A stretch of DNA of 64,000 nucleotides from Auraticoccus monumenti (GTDB lineage Bacteria; Actinomycetota; Actinomycetes; Propionibacteriales; Propionibacteriaceae), in assembly GCF_900101785.1 (NCBI RefSeq), contig NZ_LT629688.1, forward strand, positions 2,108,001-2,172,000, in the 5' to 3' direction. Position numbers and translations under genes: made by a program. Shown here in pieces: positions 33,446-41,312 of this stretch. Within the stretch, counting starts at the first letter, position 1; every line of letters starts with the position of its first letter. A model generated the notes under the pieces. It was not told the origin of the DNA. It did not search any database and saw nothing but the letters and a program-made list of their open reading frames with translations.

Positions 33446-33829
33446 CCAGTCGCGGCGAGTCGCCGCTGTGCGTCGCCTCCGGCGTGCGGGAGGCGACCAA
33501 TCGGGGCGACTCGCCGCTCCGCTGCGCGACGATCGCACCTGACCGCCCGTCCCAGCGCGCCCGCTCGTCCTGGGCTGCGCGAGGTGCTTCACGTCGGTCG
33601 TGGCGAGTGGCCGATCTTTGTCGCCTTCGATGGGCGGGAGGCGTCCAATCGGGGCGACTCGCCGCTCCCGCTGCTGGACGATCGCACCTGACCGCCCCGT
33701 CCCAGCGCGCCTCGCTCGGCCCAGGACTGCGCGAGGTGCTTCACGCCAGCCGCGGCGAGTTGCCGCTGGGCGTCGCCTCTGGCGGGCGGGAGGCGCCCGA
33801 TCGGGCCGACTCGCCGCACCCGAGAAGGG
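33446..33829. repeat. Tandem repeat of about 150 bp with internal palindromes
   Basis: About 2.6 copies start near 33446, 33595 and 33747. Shared blocks recur at 148-152 bp: CCAATCGGGGCGACTCGCCG, GACGATCGCACCTGACCGCC and GCGCGAGGTGCTTCACG. In the first copy GCGGCGAGTCGCC pairs with GGCGACTCGCCGC around an inner GTCGCCTCC/GGAGGCGAC stem. The third copy is truncated at the MFS stop. All frames contain only low-quality translations, so I regard the 674 bp between nagB and the MFS gene as non-coding. Confidence 0.85.
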
Positions 33830-35092
33830 TCAGGGGACGCGGACGATGTGCAGCTTCGGGGTCCAGGGGCCGCGGTGCAGGGCCAGGCGGAGGTGGGACT
33901 GGCGGGCCATCAGGAGGGCCAGCAGGGCGGTGACCACCAGGATGCTGACGCCGCAGAGGACCAGCGCCGGGCGGGGGCCGAAGGCGTCGCTGAAACGGCC
34001 GATGGCCGGGCCGGCGATGGCCTGACCACCGAGCAGGGCCATGGTGTAGACCGCCATCACGCGGCCGCGGACCTCGGGGGTGACCGTCAGCTGGATCATC
34101 GAGTTGGCGCCGATGAGGAAGGCCATGGTGGCGATGCCGCAGAGCACCAGCAGGCCGGCGAAGGCGAGCTGGTTGGTCACCACCGCCATCACCGCGAGGA
34201 CCAGCCCGAGCGAGCCCAGACCCACGGTCAGGGAGCGCAGCCGGGTGGCGGCGCTGCGGCGGGCGGACCAGATGCCGCCGATCAGGGCACCCAGCGCGTT
34301 CACGGTGGTGAGCAGGCTGTAGCCGGACACGCCGGTGCCGAACTCGCTGTCGGCCATGGTGGCCAGCAGCACCGGGAGGTTGAAGGCGAAGAGCCCGGCC
34401 AGGGCGACCAGCGAGATGGCCCAGAACACCTCCGACTTCTGCACGATGTACCGCAGCCCCTGACGCAGGGCACCGGGTGCCCGCTTGGGCGGGGGCATCG
34501 AGTACAGCGGCTTGAGCCCGAAGATGATCGCCGCGACGGCCGAGCAGGCCAGCCCGTTGACCACGAAGGACCAGCCCTGCCCGACCAGGGTGACCAGCAG
34601 ACCCGACAGCGCCGGGCCGACCACGCCGCTGAACTGGAAGGCGGTGCTGTTCAGGCTGACCGCGTTGCGGATCTGGTGCGGCGGCACCAGCTCGCTGACG
34701 AAGGCCTGCCGTGCCGGGCCGTCGACCACGACCACCAGCCCCAGCGCGAGGGCGATGGCGTAGACGTGCCAGGCCTGGACCACGCCGCTCAGGGCGAGGA
34801 CGCCGAGCAGCAGGGCCAGCGAGGCGGCGGTGGTCTGGGTGATGACCAGCAGCCGGCGCTTGGGGAACCGGTCCACCAGCACCCCGCCCCACAGCCCCAG
34901 CAGGAGCATCGGGGCGAACTGCATGGCCACCACCAGACCGACGGCGGCCGCGGAGCCGGTCAGCTCGAGCACCAGCCAGTCCTGGGCGATGCGCTGCATC
35001 CACACCCCGGTGCTGCCGATCAGCTGGGCAGGGAGGAAGCGTCGGTAGGCGGGTTCGTTGAGGGCAGAGAAGGTGGCCGGGAGACGGCGCAC
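33830..35092 (-). CDS. MFS exporter (EntS/MFS_3-like)
   Basis: A 420-residue transporter with 10-12 segments. STGVWMQRIAQDWLVLELTG in helix 1 and DGPARQAFVSELVPPHQIRNAVSLNSTAFQFSGVVGPALSGLLV in the middle place it with the MFS_3/enterobactin-exporter-like group. It is a clear paralogue of the exporter at 39517. GTG 35092 is chosen because AGGTGA lies 5 nt upstream; in-frame GTGs at 35101 and 35200 are alternatives. It is divergent from a LysR gene, which may regulate it. Substrate unknown. Confidence 0.9.
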   Translation of the reverse strand: MRRLPATFSALNEPAYRRFLPAQLIGSTGVWMQRIAQDWLVLELTGSAAAVGLVVAMQFAPMLLLGLWGGVLVDRFPKRRLLVITQTTAASLALLLGVLALSGVVQAWHVYAIALALGLVVVVDGPARQAFVSELVPPHQIRNAVSLNSTAFQFSGVVGPALSGLLVTLVGQGWSFVVNGLACSAVAAIIFGLKPLYSMPPPKRAPGALRQGLRYIVQKSEVFWAISLVALAGLFAFNLPVLLATMADSEFGTGVSGYSLLTTVNALGALIGGIWSARRSAATRLRSLTVGLGSLGLVLAVMAVVTNQLAFAGLLVLCGIATMAFLIGANSMIQLTVTPEVRGRVMAVYTMALLGGQAIAGPAIGRFSDAFGPRPALVLCGVSILVVTALLALLMARQSHLRLALHRGPWTPKLHIVRVP

Positions 35093-35229
35093 GGGGATCA
35101 CCTGATCGAGACGTGTCGGCTTGGGCGGGACGACGGCGACGCTGCCGCGACGACCTCGGTGGAGGTCCGGAGGAGTGGGTCCGGGTAGGACGGCTGCCAC
35201 GCTACCGACCGAGACAACATTCCGGCGAC

Positions 35230-35256
35230 CTATGGTGGCTATAAGTCCTATAAGCA
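35230..35256 (+). promoter_or_regulatory. Triple 9-bp repeat and LysR-type T-N11-A site
   Basis: Three consecutive 9-mers, CTATGGTGG, CTATAAGTC and CTATAAGCA, lie directly before the LysR start codon. Within them is TATAAGTCCTATA (35240-35252), which fits the T-N11-A pattern of LysR operators. The site would allow autoregulation, and control of the divergent exporter at 35092. Confidence 0.5.
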
Positions 35257-35259
35257 GTC

Positions 35260-36138
35260 ATGATGAGTGCTGTGGATCGCCACTTCGACCCCGTCCTGCT
35301 GCGGACGTTCCTCGCCGTCGCCAACGGCCTCAGCTTCACCCGGGCCGCCGCCGAGCTGGGCGTCTCCCAGCCGGCCGTCTCCCAGCAGATCCGGCGCCTG
35401 GAGCAGGCCGCCGGGCGCCAGCTGATCAGCCGCGACACCCGCACCCTGCGGCTGACCGACAACGGCGAGGCGATGGCCGGCTTCGCCCGCAGCATCCTCA
35501 GCGCCCAGGACGAGGCGGTCAGCTACTTCACCGGGTCGGCCATGGTCGGCCGGCTCCGCTTCGGCGCGGCCGACGAGCTGGCGCTGGGCGAGCTGCCCAC
35601 CATCCTGCGGAACTTCCGCCAGCTCTACCCGCGGATCAACCTCGAGCTCACCGTCACCCAGAGCGGCAGCCTGCTGCGTCGGCTGCAGGGCAACCACCTG
35701 GACCTGATCTTCATCAACCAGGAGGCCGACACCGACCTGGGACGGATGGTGCGCCGGGACCGGCTGGTCTGGGTGGGTCTGGAGGGCTTCGAGATGGACC
35801 CGGCCCAGCCCGTCCCGTTGGTCACCTACCACGCGCCCAGCTTCGGCCGGGCGGCGGCGATCGGTGCCCTGGACGGCGCCGGGCGCTCCTGGCGGATCAC
35901 CTGCAACACCCGTCAGGTCAACGGCATCCTGGCCGCCGTCCGGGCCGGCCTCGGGGTCTGCGTGCTGGCCCAGAGCCGGGTCCCGCCGGACCTGCGCAAC
36001 CTCTCCGGCCGCACCGACCTGCCCGCGCTGCCGGACGTCGAGATGGCCCTGGTCGCCAACCCCGCCAGCGCCTCGGAGCCCGTGGAGGCGCTCAGCAAGG
36101 CGATCCTCAGCCTCCCGCTGTCCCCGCTGGGACGCTGA
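35260..36138 (+). CDS. LysR family transcriptional regulator
   Basis: A 292-residue regulator. The N-terminal winged helix (residues about 8-66) has [43 protein letters not shown], an unmistakable LysR signature. The substrate-binding domain has [23 protein letters not shown] and [23 protein letters not shown] 35260 is used; a second ATG follows immediately. It is divergent from an MFS exporter, the usual target arrangement. Its stop is 5 nt from that of the convergent membrane protein gene. Confidence 0.95.
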   Translation: MMSAVDRHFDPVLLRTFLAVANGLSFTRAAAELGVSQPAVSQQIRRLEQAAGRQLISRDTRTLRLTDNGEAMAGFARSILSAQDEAVSYFTGSAMVGRLRFGAADELALGELPTILRNFRQLYPRINLELTVTQSGSLLRRLQGNHLDLIFINQEADTDLGRMVRRDRLVWVGLEGFEMDPAQPVPLVTYHAPSFGRAAAIGALDGAGRSWRITCNTRQVNGILAAVRAGLGVCVLAQSRVPPDLRNLSGRTDLPALPDVEMALVANPASASEPVEALSKAILSLPLSPLGR

Positions 36139-36147
36139 CCGGGTCAG
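36135..36147. terminator. Stop-to-stop palindrome
   Basis: CTGACC and GGTCAG flank one G; both convergent stop codons are inside. It is a weak candidate for a minimal bidirectional terminator. Confidence 0.35.
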
Positions 36148-36572
36148 TCCGCCCGGCGGTCCAGCACCTCGTCCAGCACCAGCCCGGCGCCGATGCCCAG
36201 CATCCAGACGTCCTTGGCGATGGCCAGACCCTGCTGGGTGGGGGCGAGGCTGCCGGGCTCGCGCATCCCGGGGGTGCGGAGGTAGAGACCCATCAGCCCC
36301 GCGGCGAACCCGGTGAGCAGCGCGCCGGCCACCGCACGGGGCACGAACGGCACCAGCAGCGCGGTCCCGACGACGATCTCGCCCACCGCCAGCCCCCGGA
36401 GGAAGCGGGTCGGCTCGACCGAGGCCAGGAAGGGGTAGGTGCCGGTGGCCATGCCGTGCAGCCCCTGGGCGGTCTGCTCGTCCCCGCGCCACTTCTGCAG
36501 GCCGGAGTTGAGCACGAAGGCGCCGGTGGCGAGGCGCTCGGGGAGACGGCTGAGGGCGTGTCGCTTGGTCAT
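36144..36572 (-). CDS. DoxX-like membrane protein
   Basis: A 142-residue protein with about four hydrophobic segments. The start [32 protein letters not shown] resembles DoxX/SURF4-type small membrane proteins, followed by [38 protein letters not shown] and [23 protein letters not shown]. Family members are linked to quinone or thiol redox balance, not firmly. ATG 36572 has AGGGTGG upstream. Confidence 0.75.
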   Translation of the reverse strand: MTKRHALSRLPERLATGAFVLNSGLQKWRGDEQTAQGLHGMATGTYPFLASVEPTRFLRGLAVGEIVVGTALLVPFVPRAVAGALLTGFAAGLMGLYLRTPGMREPGSLAPTQQGLAIAKDVWMLGIGAGLVLDEVLDRRAD

Positions 36573-36701
36573 GGCGCCACCCTGCCAGCCCGAGTCGCGC
36601 CCGGCGAGGGGCGGGGAGTACGGGATTGTGCCCGCGGCTCGATAGGCTGTCGGGGTTCGACCGTCGCGGTCGGGCTCGAGCACGACGTGAGCGAGGTTCT
36701 G

Positions 36702-37085
36702 GTGCCCACTGGCAAGGTGCGTTTCTACGACGCCGACAAGGGGTTCGGCTTCCTGTCGTCGGACGACGGCGGCGATGTGTACGTGCGCGCCTCGGCGCTG
36801 CCGGCCGGGGTGACGACGCTCAAGGCGGGGCAGAAGGTGGAGTTCGGGGTCATCGCGGGTCGCAAGGGCGAGCAGGCCCTCTCGGTCCGGGTGCTCGAGG
36901 AGCCGCCGTCGCTGTCCAAGGCCCAGCGCAAGTCCACCGACCAGATGGCCGTCATCGTCGAGGACCTGATCAAGATGCTCGACGGCGTCGGCAACGGCTA
37001 CCGCCGGGGTCGCCACCCCGACGGCCGCACCGCGACGCAGGTCGCCACGGTGCTGCGTGCCGTCGCCGACGAGCTGGAGCTGTGA
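36702..37085 (+). CDS. Cold-shock domain protein with C-terminal extension (CspB-like)
   Basis: A 127-residue nucleic-acid-binding protein. The cold-shock domain (residues 1-65) has [33 protein letters not shown] with the RNP1-like KGFGF and RNP2-like VYVR. A helical C-terminal part of about 60 residues is usual for this actinobacterial type. GTG 36702 is chosen because it gives the MPTGKV start, with GAGG 5 nt upstream; GTG 36687 is possible. TAGGCT at 36643-36648 is the likely -10. It is followed by a DUF3027 gene in an operon. Confidence 0.9.
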   Translation: MPTGKVRFYDADKGFGFLSSDDGGDVYVRASALPAGVTTLKAGQKVEFGVIAGRKGEQALSVRVLEEPPSLSKAQRKSTDQMAVIVEDLIKMLDGVGNGYRRGRHPDGRTATQVATVLRAVADELEL

Positions 37086-37087
37086 GC

Positions 37088-37885
37088 GTGGCTGTCTCCG
37101 CCCGGACGCCGGCCAGCCGCCGTCCCAAGCTGGACCAGGTCTGCGCCGACGCCGTCGAGCTGGCCCGCGAGGCCGCCGAGGTCGAGGGCGGTCGCGGCCA
37201 GGTCGGTGAGCACCTGGGTGTCGTGGCCGAGGGCGAGCGCGTGGTCAGCCACTACTTCGCCTCCACCCACCCCGGCTACCGGGGCTGGCGCTGGTCGGTG
37301 ACCGTCGCCCGTGCCTCCCGGGCCAAGAAGGCCACCGTGGACGAGGTGGTGCTGCTGCCCACCGAGGACGCACTGCTGGCCCCCAGCTGGCTGCCGTGGT
37401 CGGAGCGGATCGAGGCCGGTGACGTCACCCCGGGTGTGGTCATGCCCACCCCCGACGACGACCCGCGGCTCGAGCCGGGCTACACCGGTGGTGAGGACGC
37501 CGCCGACACCGACCCCGCCGAGGCCAGCATCACCCGCGCCGTGGTCGCCGAGCTCGGACTGGGTCGCGAGCGCGTGCTCTCCCCGGTCGGGCGCGACCAG
37601 GCCGTCGAGCGCTGGCTGGACGGGCCGGCCGGCCCGGACAACGAGTCCACCCGCCAGGCGCCAGGGAGCTGCTTCAGCTGTGGCTACTTCGTGCGTCTCC
37701 AGGGCAACCTCGGGCGTCTCTTCGGCGCCTGCACCAACGTGTGGTCCCCGAGCGACGCCTCGGTGGTGAGCGTGGACCACGGCTGCGGCGGGCACTCCGA
37801 CGTGGTGGCCGAGCAGCGCGAGGCCGAGCTCCCCGCCCCGGTGTGGGAGACCGCGTCGACCGCCGAGGGCTCGCTCTTCGACTGA
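37088..37885 (+). CDS. DUF3027 domain-containing protein
   Basis: A 265-residue actinobacterial protein. The central part YFASTHPGYRGWRWSVTVARASRAKKATVDEVVLLP and the end SCFSCGYFVRLQGNLGRLFGACTNVWSPSDASVVSVDHGCGGHS are the family signature; the cysteines and histidine suggest metal binding. The function is unknown. GTG 37088 has GGAG 8 nt upstream; GTG 37082 overlaps the preceding stop as GTGA and is an alternative. Linkage with a cold-shock protein is conserved in actinobacteria. Confidence 0.88.
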   Translation: MAVSARTPASRRPKLDQVCADAVELAREAAEVEGGRGQVGEHLGVVAEGERVVSHYFASTHPGYRGWRWSVTVARASRAKKATVDEVVLLPTEDALLAPSWLPWSERIEAGDVTPGVVMPTPDDDPRLEPGYTGGEDAADTDPAEASITRAVVAELGLGRERVLSPVGRDQAVERWLDGPAGPDNESTRQAPGSCFSCGYFVRLQGNLGRLFGACTNVWSPSDASVVSVDHGCGGHSDVVAEQREAELPAPVWETASTAEGSLFD

Positions 37886-37919
37886 GAGCTGTCAGAGCCA
37901 CCGGGTAGACCTGGTGACG

Positions 37920-39035
37920 ATGACACAACCCTCCCTGTTCGAGCCCGAGCCGCCGCCCGCGGCCCCGCCCGTCACCGTGCCCCGGCTGCTCCAGGTTCGC
38001 AGGATCTGGGCCGAGCCGGCCGCCGCCGCCTCCGCGCGCGGCCAGCAGGTGCTCTCCCGCTTCCCCGACGCCGAGGTGGTGCCGGTGGAGTCGCACTGGC
38101 AGATCCCGGAGCTGCACGGCAACGAGGGCAGCGTGGCCCGCTGGGTGCGGGTCAAGACCGAGGATCTCGTGCTCGGGGTCAAGAAGTCCCTGACCACCCG
38201 GCCCAACGGCCGCTCGGCGGACTGGATCGCCCCCTCGGCCGCCAACGGCTGCGCGATGGCCTGCGCCTACTGCTACGTCCCGCGCCGCAAGGGCTACGCC
38301 AACCCGGTCACCGTCTTCACCAACATCGAGGCGATCGTGGCCCACCTCGGCCGCCACGTGGCCCGCCAGGGTCCCAAGCACGAGCCCAACCAGTGCGACC
38401 CCGACGCCTGGGTCTACGACCTGGGGGAGAACAGCGACTGCTCGGTCGACGCCGCCATCAGCGACAACGTCGCCGACCTGGTGCACGCCTTCCGCGGCTG
38501 GCCCACCGCCAAGGCCTCCTTCGCCACCAAGCACGTCAACCGCGACCTGCTGGCGCTGGACCCGCAGGGACGCACCCGGATCCGGTTCTCGCTGATGCCC
38601 GAGCGCGACGCGAGGCTGCTCGACCTGCGGACGTCCCCGATCGGCGAGCGCATCGCGGCCGTCGACGACTTCGTGGCCGCCGGGTACGAGGTGCACCTCA
38701 ACTTCTCCCCCGTCCTGCTCCGCCCCGGTTGGCAGCAGGACTGGCGCGAGCTGCTGCAGCACCTGGACGACGTGCTGGGAGAGCGGGCCAAGGCGCAGGC
38801 GGCGGTCGAGGTCATCTTCCTCACCCACAACCAGGGGCTGCACGAGGTCAACCTCGGCTGGCACCCCAAGGCCGAGGAGGTGCTGTGGCGCCCGGAGGTG
38901 CAGGAGACGAAGCGCTCCCAGAACGGGGCCGAGAATGTCCGCTACCGGGTTGGGCTCAAGCAGCGCTCGGTGGCCGAGCTGACCGGCCTGATCGGCGAGC
39001 ACGCGCCCTGGCTACGGGTCCGCTACGCCTTCTGA
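37920..39035 (+). CDS. Spore photoproduct lyase-like radical SAM protein
   Basis: A 371-residue protein of the SplB-like family. The iron-sulfur motif is CAMACAYCYVPRRKGY (Cx3Cx2C). Other conserved parts are WIAPSAANGC, FATKHVNRDLLALDP, RIRFSLMPERDARLLDLRTSPIGERI and VHLNFSPVLLRPGW. Classical SplB repairs spore photoproduct in UV-damaged spore DNA, but non-sporulating actinobacteria carry relatives of unknown role, perhaps another DNA lesion. ATG 37920 lies 8 nt after TAGACC, a possible -10; GTG 37914 in frame is an alternative. No ribosome site is seen. Confidence 0.85.
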   Translation: MTQPSLFEPEPPPAAPPVTVPRLLQVRRIWAEPAAAASARGQQVLSRFPDAEVVPVESHWQIPELHGNEGSVARWVRVKTEDLVLGVKKSLTTRPNGRSADWIAPSAANGCAMACAYCYVPRRKGYANPVTVFTNIEAIVAHLGRHVARQGPKHEPNQCDPDAWVYDLGENSDCSVDAAISDNVADLVHAFRGWPTAKASFATKHVNRDLLALDPQGRTRIRFSLMPERDARLLDLRTSPIGERIAAVDDFVAAGYEVHLNFSPVLLRPGWQQDWRELLQHLDDVLGERAKAQAAVEVIFLTHNQGLHEVNLGWHPKAEEVLWRPEVQETKRSQNGAENVRYRVGLKQRSVAELTGLIGEHAPWLRVRYAF

Positions 39036-39042
39036 GGAACCC

Positions 39043-39071
39043 TTGTCTTTAACCATGTTAAAGATTATGCT
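39043..39071 (+). promoter_or_regulatory. MarR operator embedded in a leaderless promoter
   Basis: TTGTCT (39043-39048) and TATGCT (39066-39071) are 17 nt apart. The spacer is almost filled by a perfect palindrome, TCTTTAAC-CAT-GTTAAAGA (39046-39064). Transcription should begin near 39079-39080, at or next to the ATG. Binding of MarR would block the promoter, so autorepression is likely. Confidence 0.8.
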
Positions 39072-39079
39072 CGACGTCG

Positions 39080-39520
39080 ATGACGACGACCGCGGACCCC
39101 AGGGCGAGAGAGCTCGCACAGGGGCTGCGTCGTAGCGTGATGCGGCTGGCGCGCCGTCTCCGCCAGATGCACGAGGAGAGCCTCGGCCTGACCCAGAACC
39201 AGCTGTCCCTGCTCGGGCTCCTGACCAGGTCCGGTCCGCGCACGGTGGGCCAGCTGGCCGAGCTGGAGAAGGTGCAGCCGCCGGCCATCACCCGCACCGT
39301 CAAGGCGCTGGAGCAGCTCGGGCTGGCCCAGCGGGCCTCCGACCCCGAGGACGGCCGCCGGGCGGTGGTCGAGGTGACCGGGCGCGGCCGCGAGATCGTT
39401 CTGGCTGACCGTCGCCGCCGCGACCTCTGGCTGGTGGAGCGGCTCGCCGAGCTCACCCCCGAGGAACGCCGGCTGCTGCGCGAGGCGTCGGAGCTGCTGC
39501 TGAGGATGGCCGACTCGTGA
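39080..39520 (+). CDS. MarR family transcriptional regulator
   Basis: A 146-residue winged-helix regulator. The DNA-binding part is GPRTVGQLAELEKVQPPAITRTVKALEQLGLAQRASDPEDGRRAVVEVTGRGRE. It controls itself and the exporter that starts in its stop codon (GTGA, 39517-39520). Ligands of MarR proteins are usually small phenolic or drug-like compounds; none is indicated here. No Shine-Dalgarno sequence precedes the ATG, consistent with a leaderless mRNA. Confidence 0.95.
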   Translation: MTTTADPRARELAQGLRRSVMRLARRLRQMHEESLGLTQNQLSLLGLLTRSGPRTVGQLAELEKVQPPAITRTVKALEQLGLAQRASDPEDGRRAVVEVTGRGREIVLADRRRRDLWLVERLAELTPEERRLLREASELLLRMADS

Positions 39521-40809
39521 GCATGTTCGACGCGCTCAGGCACCGCAACTACCGCGTCTTCCAGTCCGGCGCCTTCGTCTCCAACATCGGCACCTGGATG
39601 CAGCGGGTGGCCCAGGACTGGCTGGTGCTCGAGCTCTCCGGCGGGTCGGGGGTGGCCGTCGGCATCACCACGGCCCTGCAGTTCCTGCCCACGCTGGTGG
39701 TCTCGCCCTACGGCGGCGTGATCGCGGACCGCTTCGACAAGCGGACCGTGCTGCGGTTCTCCCAGTCCTGGATGGCGGTCTGCGCGCTGGCCCTCGGGCT
39801 GCTGGCCATCGCCGGGCTGGCCACCACCGAGATGGTCTACGGGCTGGCGCTGCTGTTCGGCGTCGGGTCGGCCATCGACGTCCCGGCCCGGCAGTCCTTC
39901 GTGGCGGAGATGGTGCCGGCCTCGCTGCTGCCGAACGCGATCGGGCTCAACGCGGCCACCTTCCACACCGCCCGGATCATCGGCCCCGCCGTCGCCGGTC
40001 TGGTGATCGCCGCCTTCGGCTCGGGCTGGGCGATCCTGTCCAACGCGTTCACCTACCTGGCCTTCCTGATCGCCCTCTCCGCGATGGACGCCTCCCAGCT
40101 CACCCCGAGCGAGCGGAAGGGGCGGGCGAAGGGGCAGATCCGCGAGGGCATGGCCTACGTGCGCGGGCGCAGCGACCTGCTGCTGGTGCTGTGCATCGTG
40201 TTCTGCGTCGGCACCTTCGGGATGAACTTCCAGCTCACCTCGGCGCTGATGGCCCAGCAGGAGTTCGGCAAGGGCGCCCAGGAGTACGGCATCCTCGGCA
40301 CCTTCATGGCCTTCGGGTCGCTGGCCGGCGCGCTGCTGGCCGCCCGGCGCACGAAGGCGCCACGGCTGCGCTTCGTGATCGGCGCGGCCCTGGTCTTCGG
40401 GGCGATGGAGGTGGTGGCCGGGCTGATGCCGGGCTACTGGAGCTTCGCCTTCTTCCTCCCCGTGCTCGGGCTCTCGGCCCTGCTGGCCCTGACCGCCGCC
40501 AACGCGACGGTCCAGCTCGGCAGCGACGCGGGCATCCGCGGGCGGGTGATGGCGCTGTACACGATGGTGCTGATGGGCGGGACCCCGATCGGGGCGCCGG
40601 TGCTGGGCTGGATCGGGGAGTACCTCGGTCCCCGCTGGACCCTGATCGGCGGCGGTGGTCTGGTGATCGTCGGGGTCCTGGTCTCGGTGGCCGTGGTGTC
40701 CCACACCCACCACCTCTCGATGCCCAGCCCCCGCAGCTACATGCACGAGCTGCCGCGGCTGCGCCGCCCACGCCGCGTCCCCGACACCGACGCCCGCCCG
40801 GTCGACTGA
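39517..40809 (+). CDS. MFS exporter in MarR operon
   Basis: A 430-residue transporter of the MFS_3/EntS-like group with about 12 segments. NIGTWMQRVAQDWLVLELSG in helix 1 and SAIDVPARQSFVAEMVPASLLPNAIGLNAATFHTARIIGPAVAGLVI are conserved with the exporter at 33830-35092. The N-terminus is MSMFDALRHRNYRVFQSG; GTG 39517 overlaps the marR stop and ATG 39523 is an alternative. It probably exports the compound that relieves MarR repression. Confidence 0.93.
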   Translation: MSMFDALRHRNYRVFQSGAFVSNIGTWMQRVAQDWLVLELSGGSGVAVGITTALQFLPTLVVSPYGGVIADRFDKRTVLRFSQSWMAVCALALGLLAIAGLATTEMVYGLALLFGVGSAIDVPARQSFVAEMVPASLLPNAIGLNAATFHTARIIGPAVAGLVIAAFGSGWAILSNAFTYLAFLIALSAMDASQLTPSERKGRAKGQIREGMAYVRGRSDLLLVLCIVFCVGTFGMNFQLTSALMAQQEFGKGAQEYGILGTFMAFGSLAGALLAARRTKAPRLRFVIGAALVFGAMEVVAGLMPGYWSFAFFLPVLGLSALLALTAANATVQLGSDAGIRGRVMALYTMVLMGGTPIGAPVLGWIGEYLGPRWTLIGGGGLVIVGVLVSVAVVSHTHHLSMPSPRSYMHELPRLRRPRRVPDTDARPVD

Positions 40810-40815
40810 CGCCCC

Positions 40816-41109
40816 TCAGCGGGACCCACGGTCGGGCAGCCGCAGGAAGACCGAGCCGTCCACCACCTCCACCGGGTACCCGCGCAGCCGTGCGGGCGAG
40901 CCCGGGGCGAGGTGGTGCCGCCGGTACGGCCCTGAACACGGGAACGTGTCGTTGTCGCTGACGCGGGCGGCGGACAGCGCCCTCAGCTGCTCTGCGGTAT
41001 GCCAACGAGTTGCCGCACCCTCCGGACAGCGCGCGTGCTGGACGAGGACGTCGTCGGCCGTGGTCGTGCCGCCGAGGTGTTGACCAGCGTCTGGAGGACC
41101 ATCGCGCAC
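40816..41109 (-). CDS. Hypothetical protein or remnant
   Basis: A 97-residue frame with DNDTFPCSGPYRRHHLAPGSPARLRGYPVEVVDGSVFLRLP. The end vaguely resembles Rieske-like beta strands but lacks the CxH pairs. There is no clear ribosome site. I see nothing convincing in the rest of 40810-41312; it may hold decayed sequence next to the HNH gene. Confidence 0.25.
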   Translation of the reverse strand: MRDGPPDAGQHLGGTTTADDVLVQHARCPEGAATRWHTAEQLRALSAARVSDNDTFPCSGPYRRHHLAPGSPARLRGYPVEVVDGSVFLRLPDRGSR

Positions 41110-41312
41110 GCCCGGGGCGGGGCGGCCATCCTCCGGTGGATCGGCGCCAGCCGCTGACGACCGCTTCCACTCGCGATTCGACGAAGCACGCTCACTCCTC
41201 GAGGATCAGCTCGACGCCTCCGCGGCGACCTCCACGAGCGCGCACAGGGCGTCGTGACGCTCCACCACAGGGCGCGCCGCTGAGAACCGGCCTGCAGCGG
41301 CGCGGCGCATGA

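Noticed and set aside
33446-33829. CRISPR array
   Set aside because: Only 2.6 units of about 150 bp, imperfect, with no short constant repeats or unique spacers and no cas genes.
33321-34025. Several short frames in the nagB-exporter gap
   Set aside because: Their products repeat with the 150-bp DNA repeat and lack codon bias; they are translations of a non-coding repeat.
40816-41109. Rieske iron-sulfur protein fragment
   Set aside because: The C-terminal strand pattern is suggestive, but the two CxH/CxxH ligand pairs are absent.
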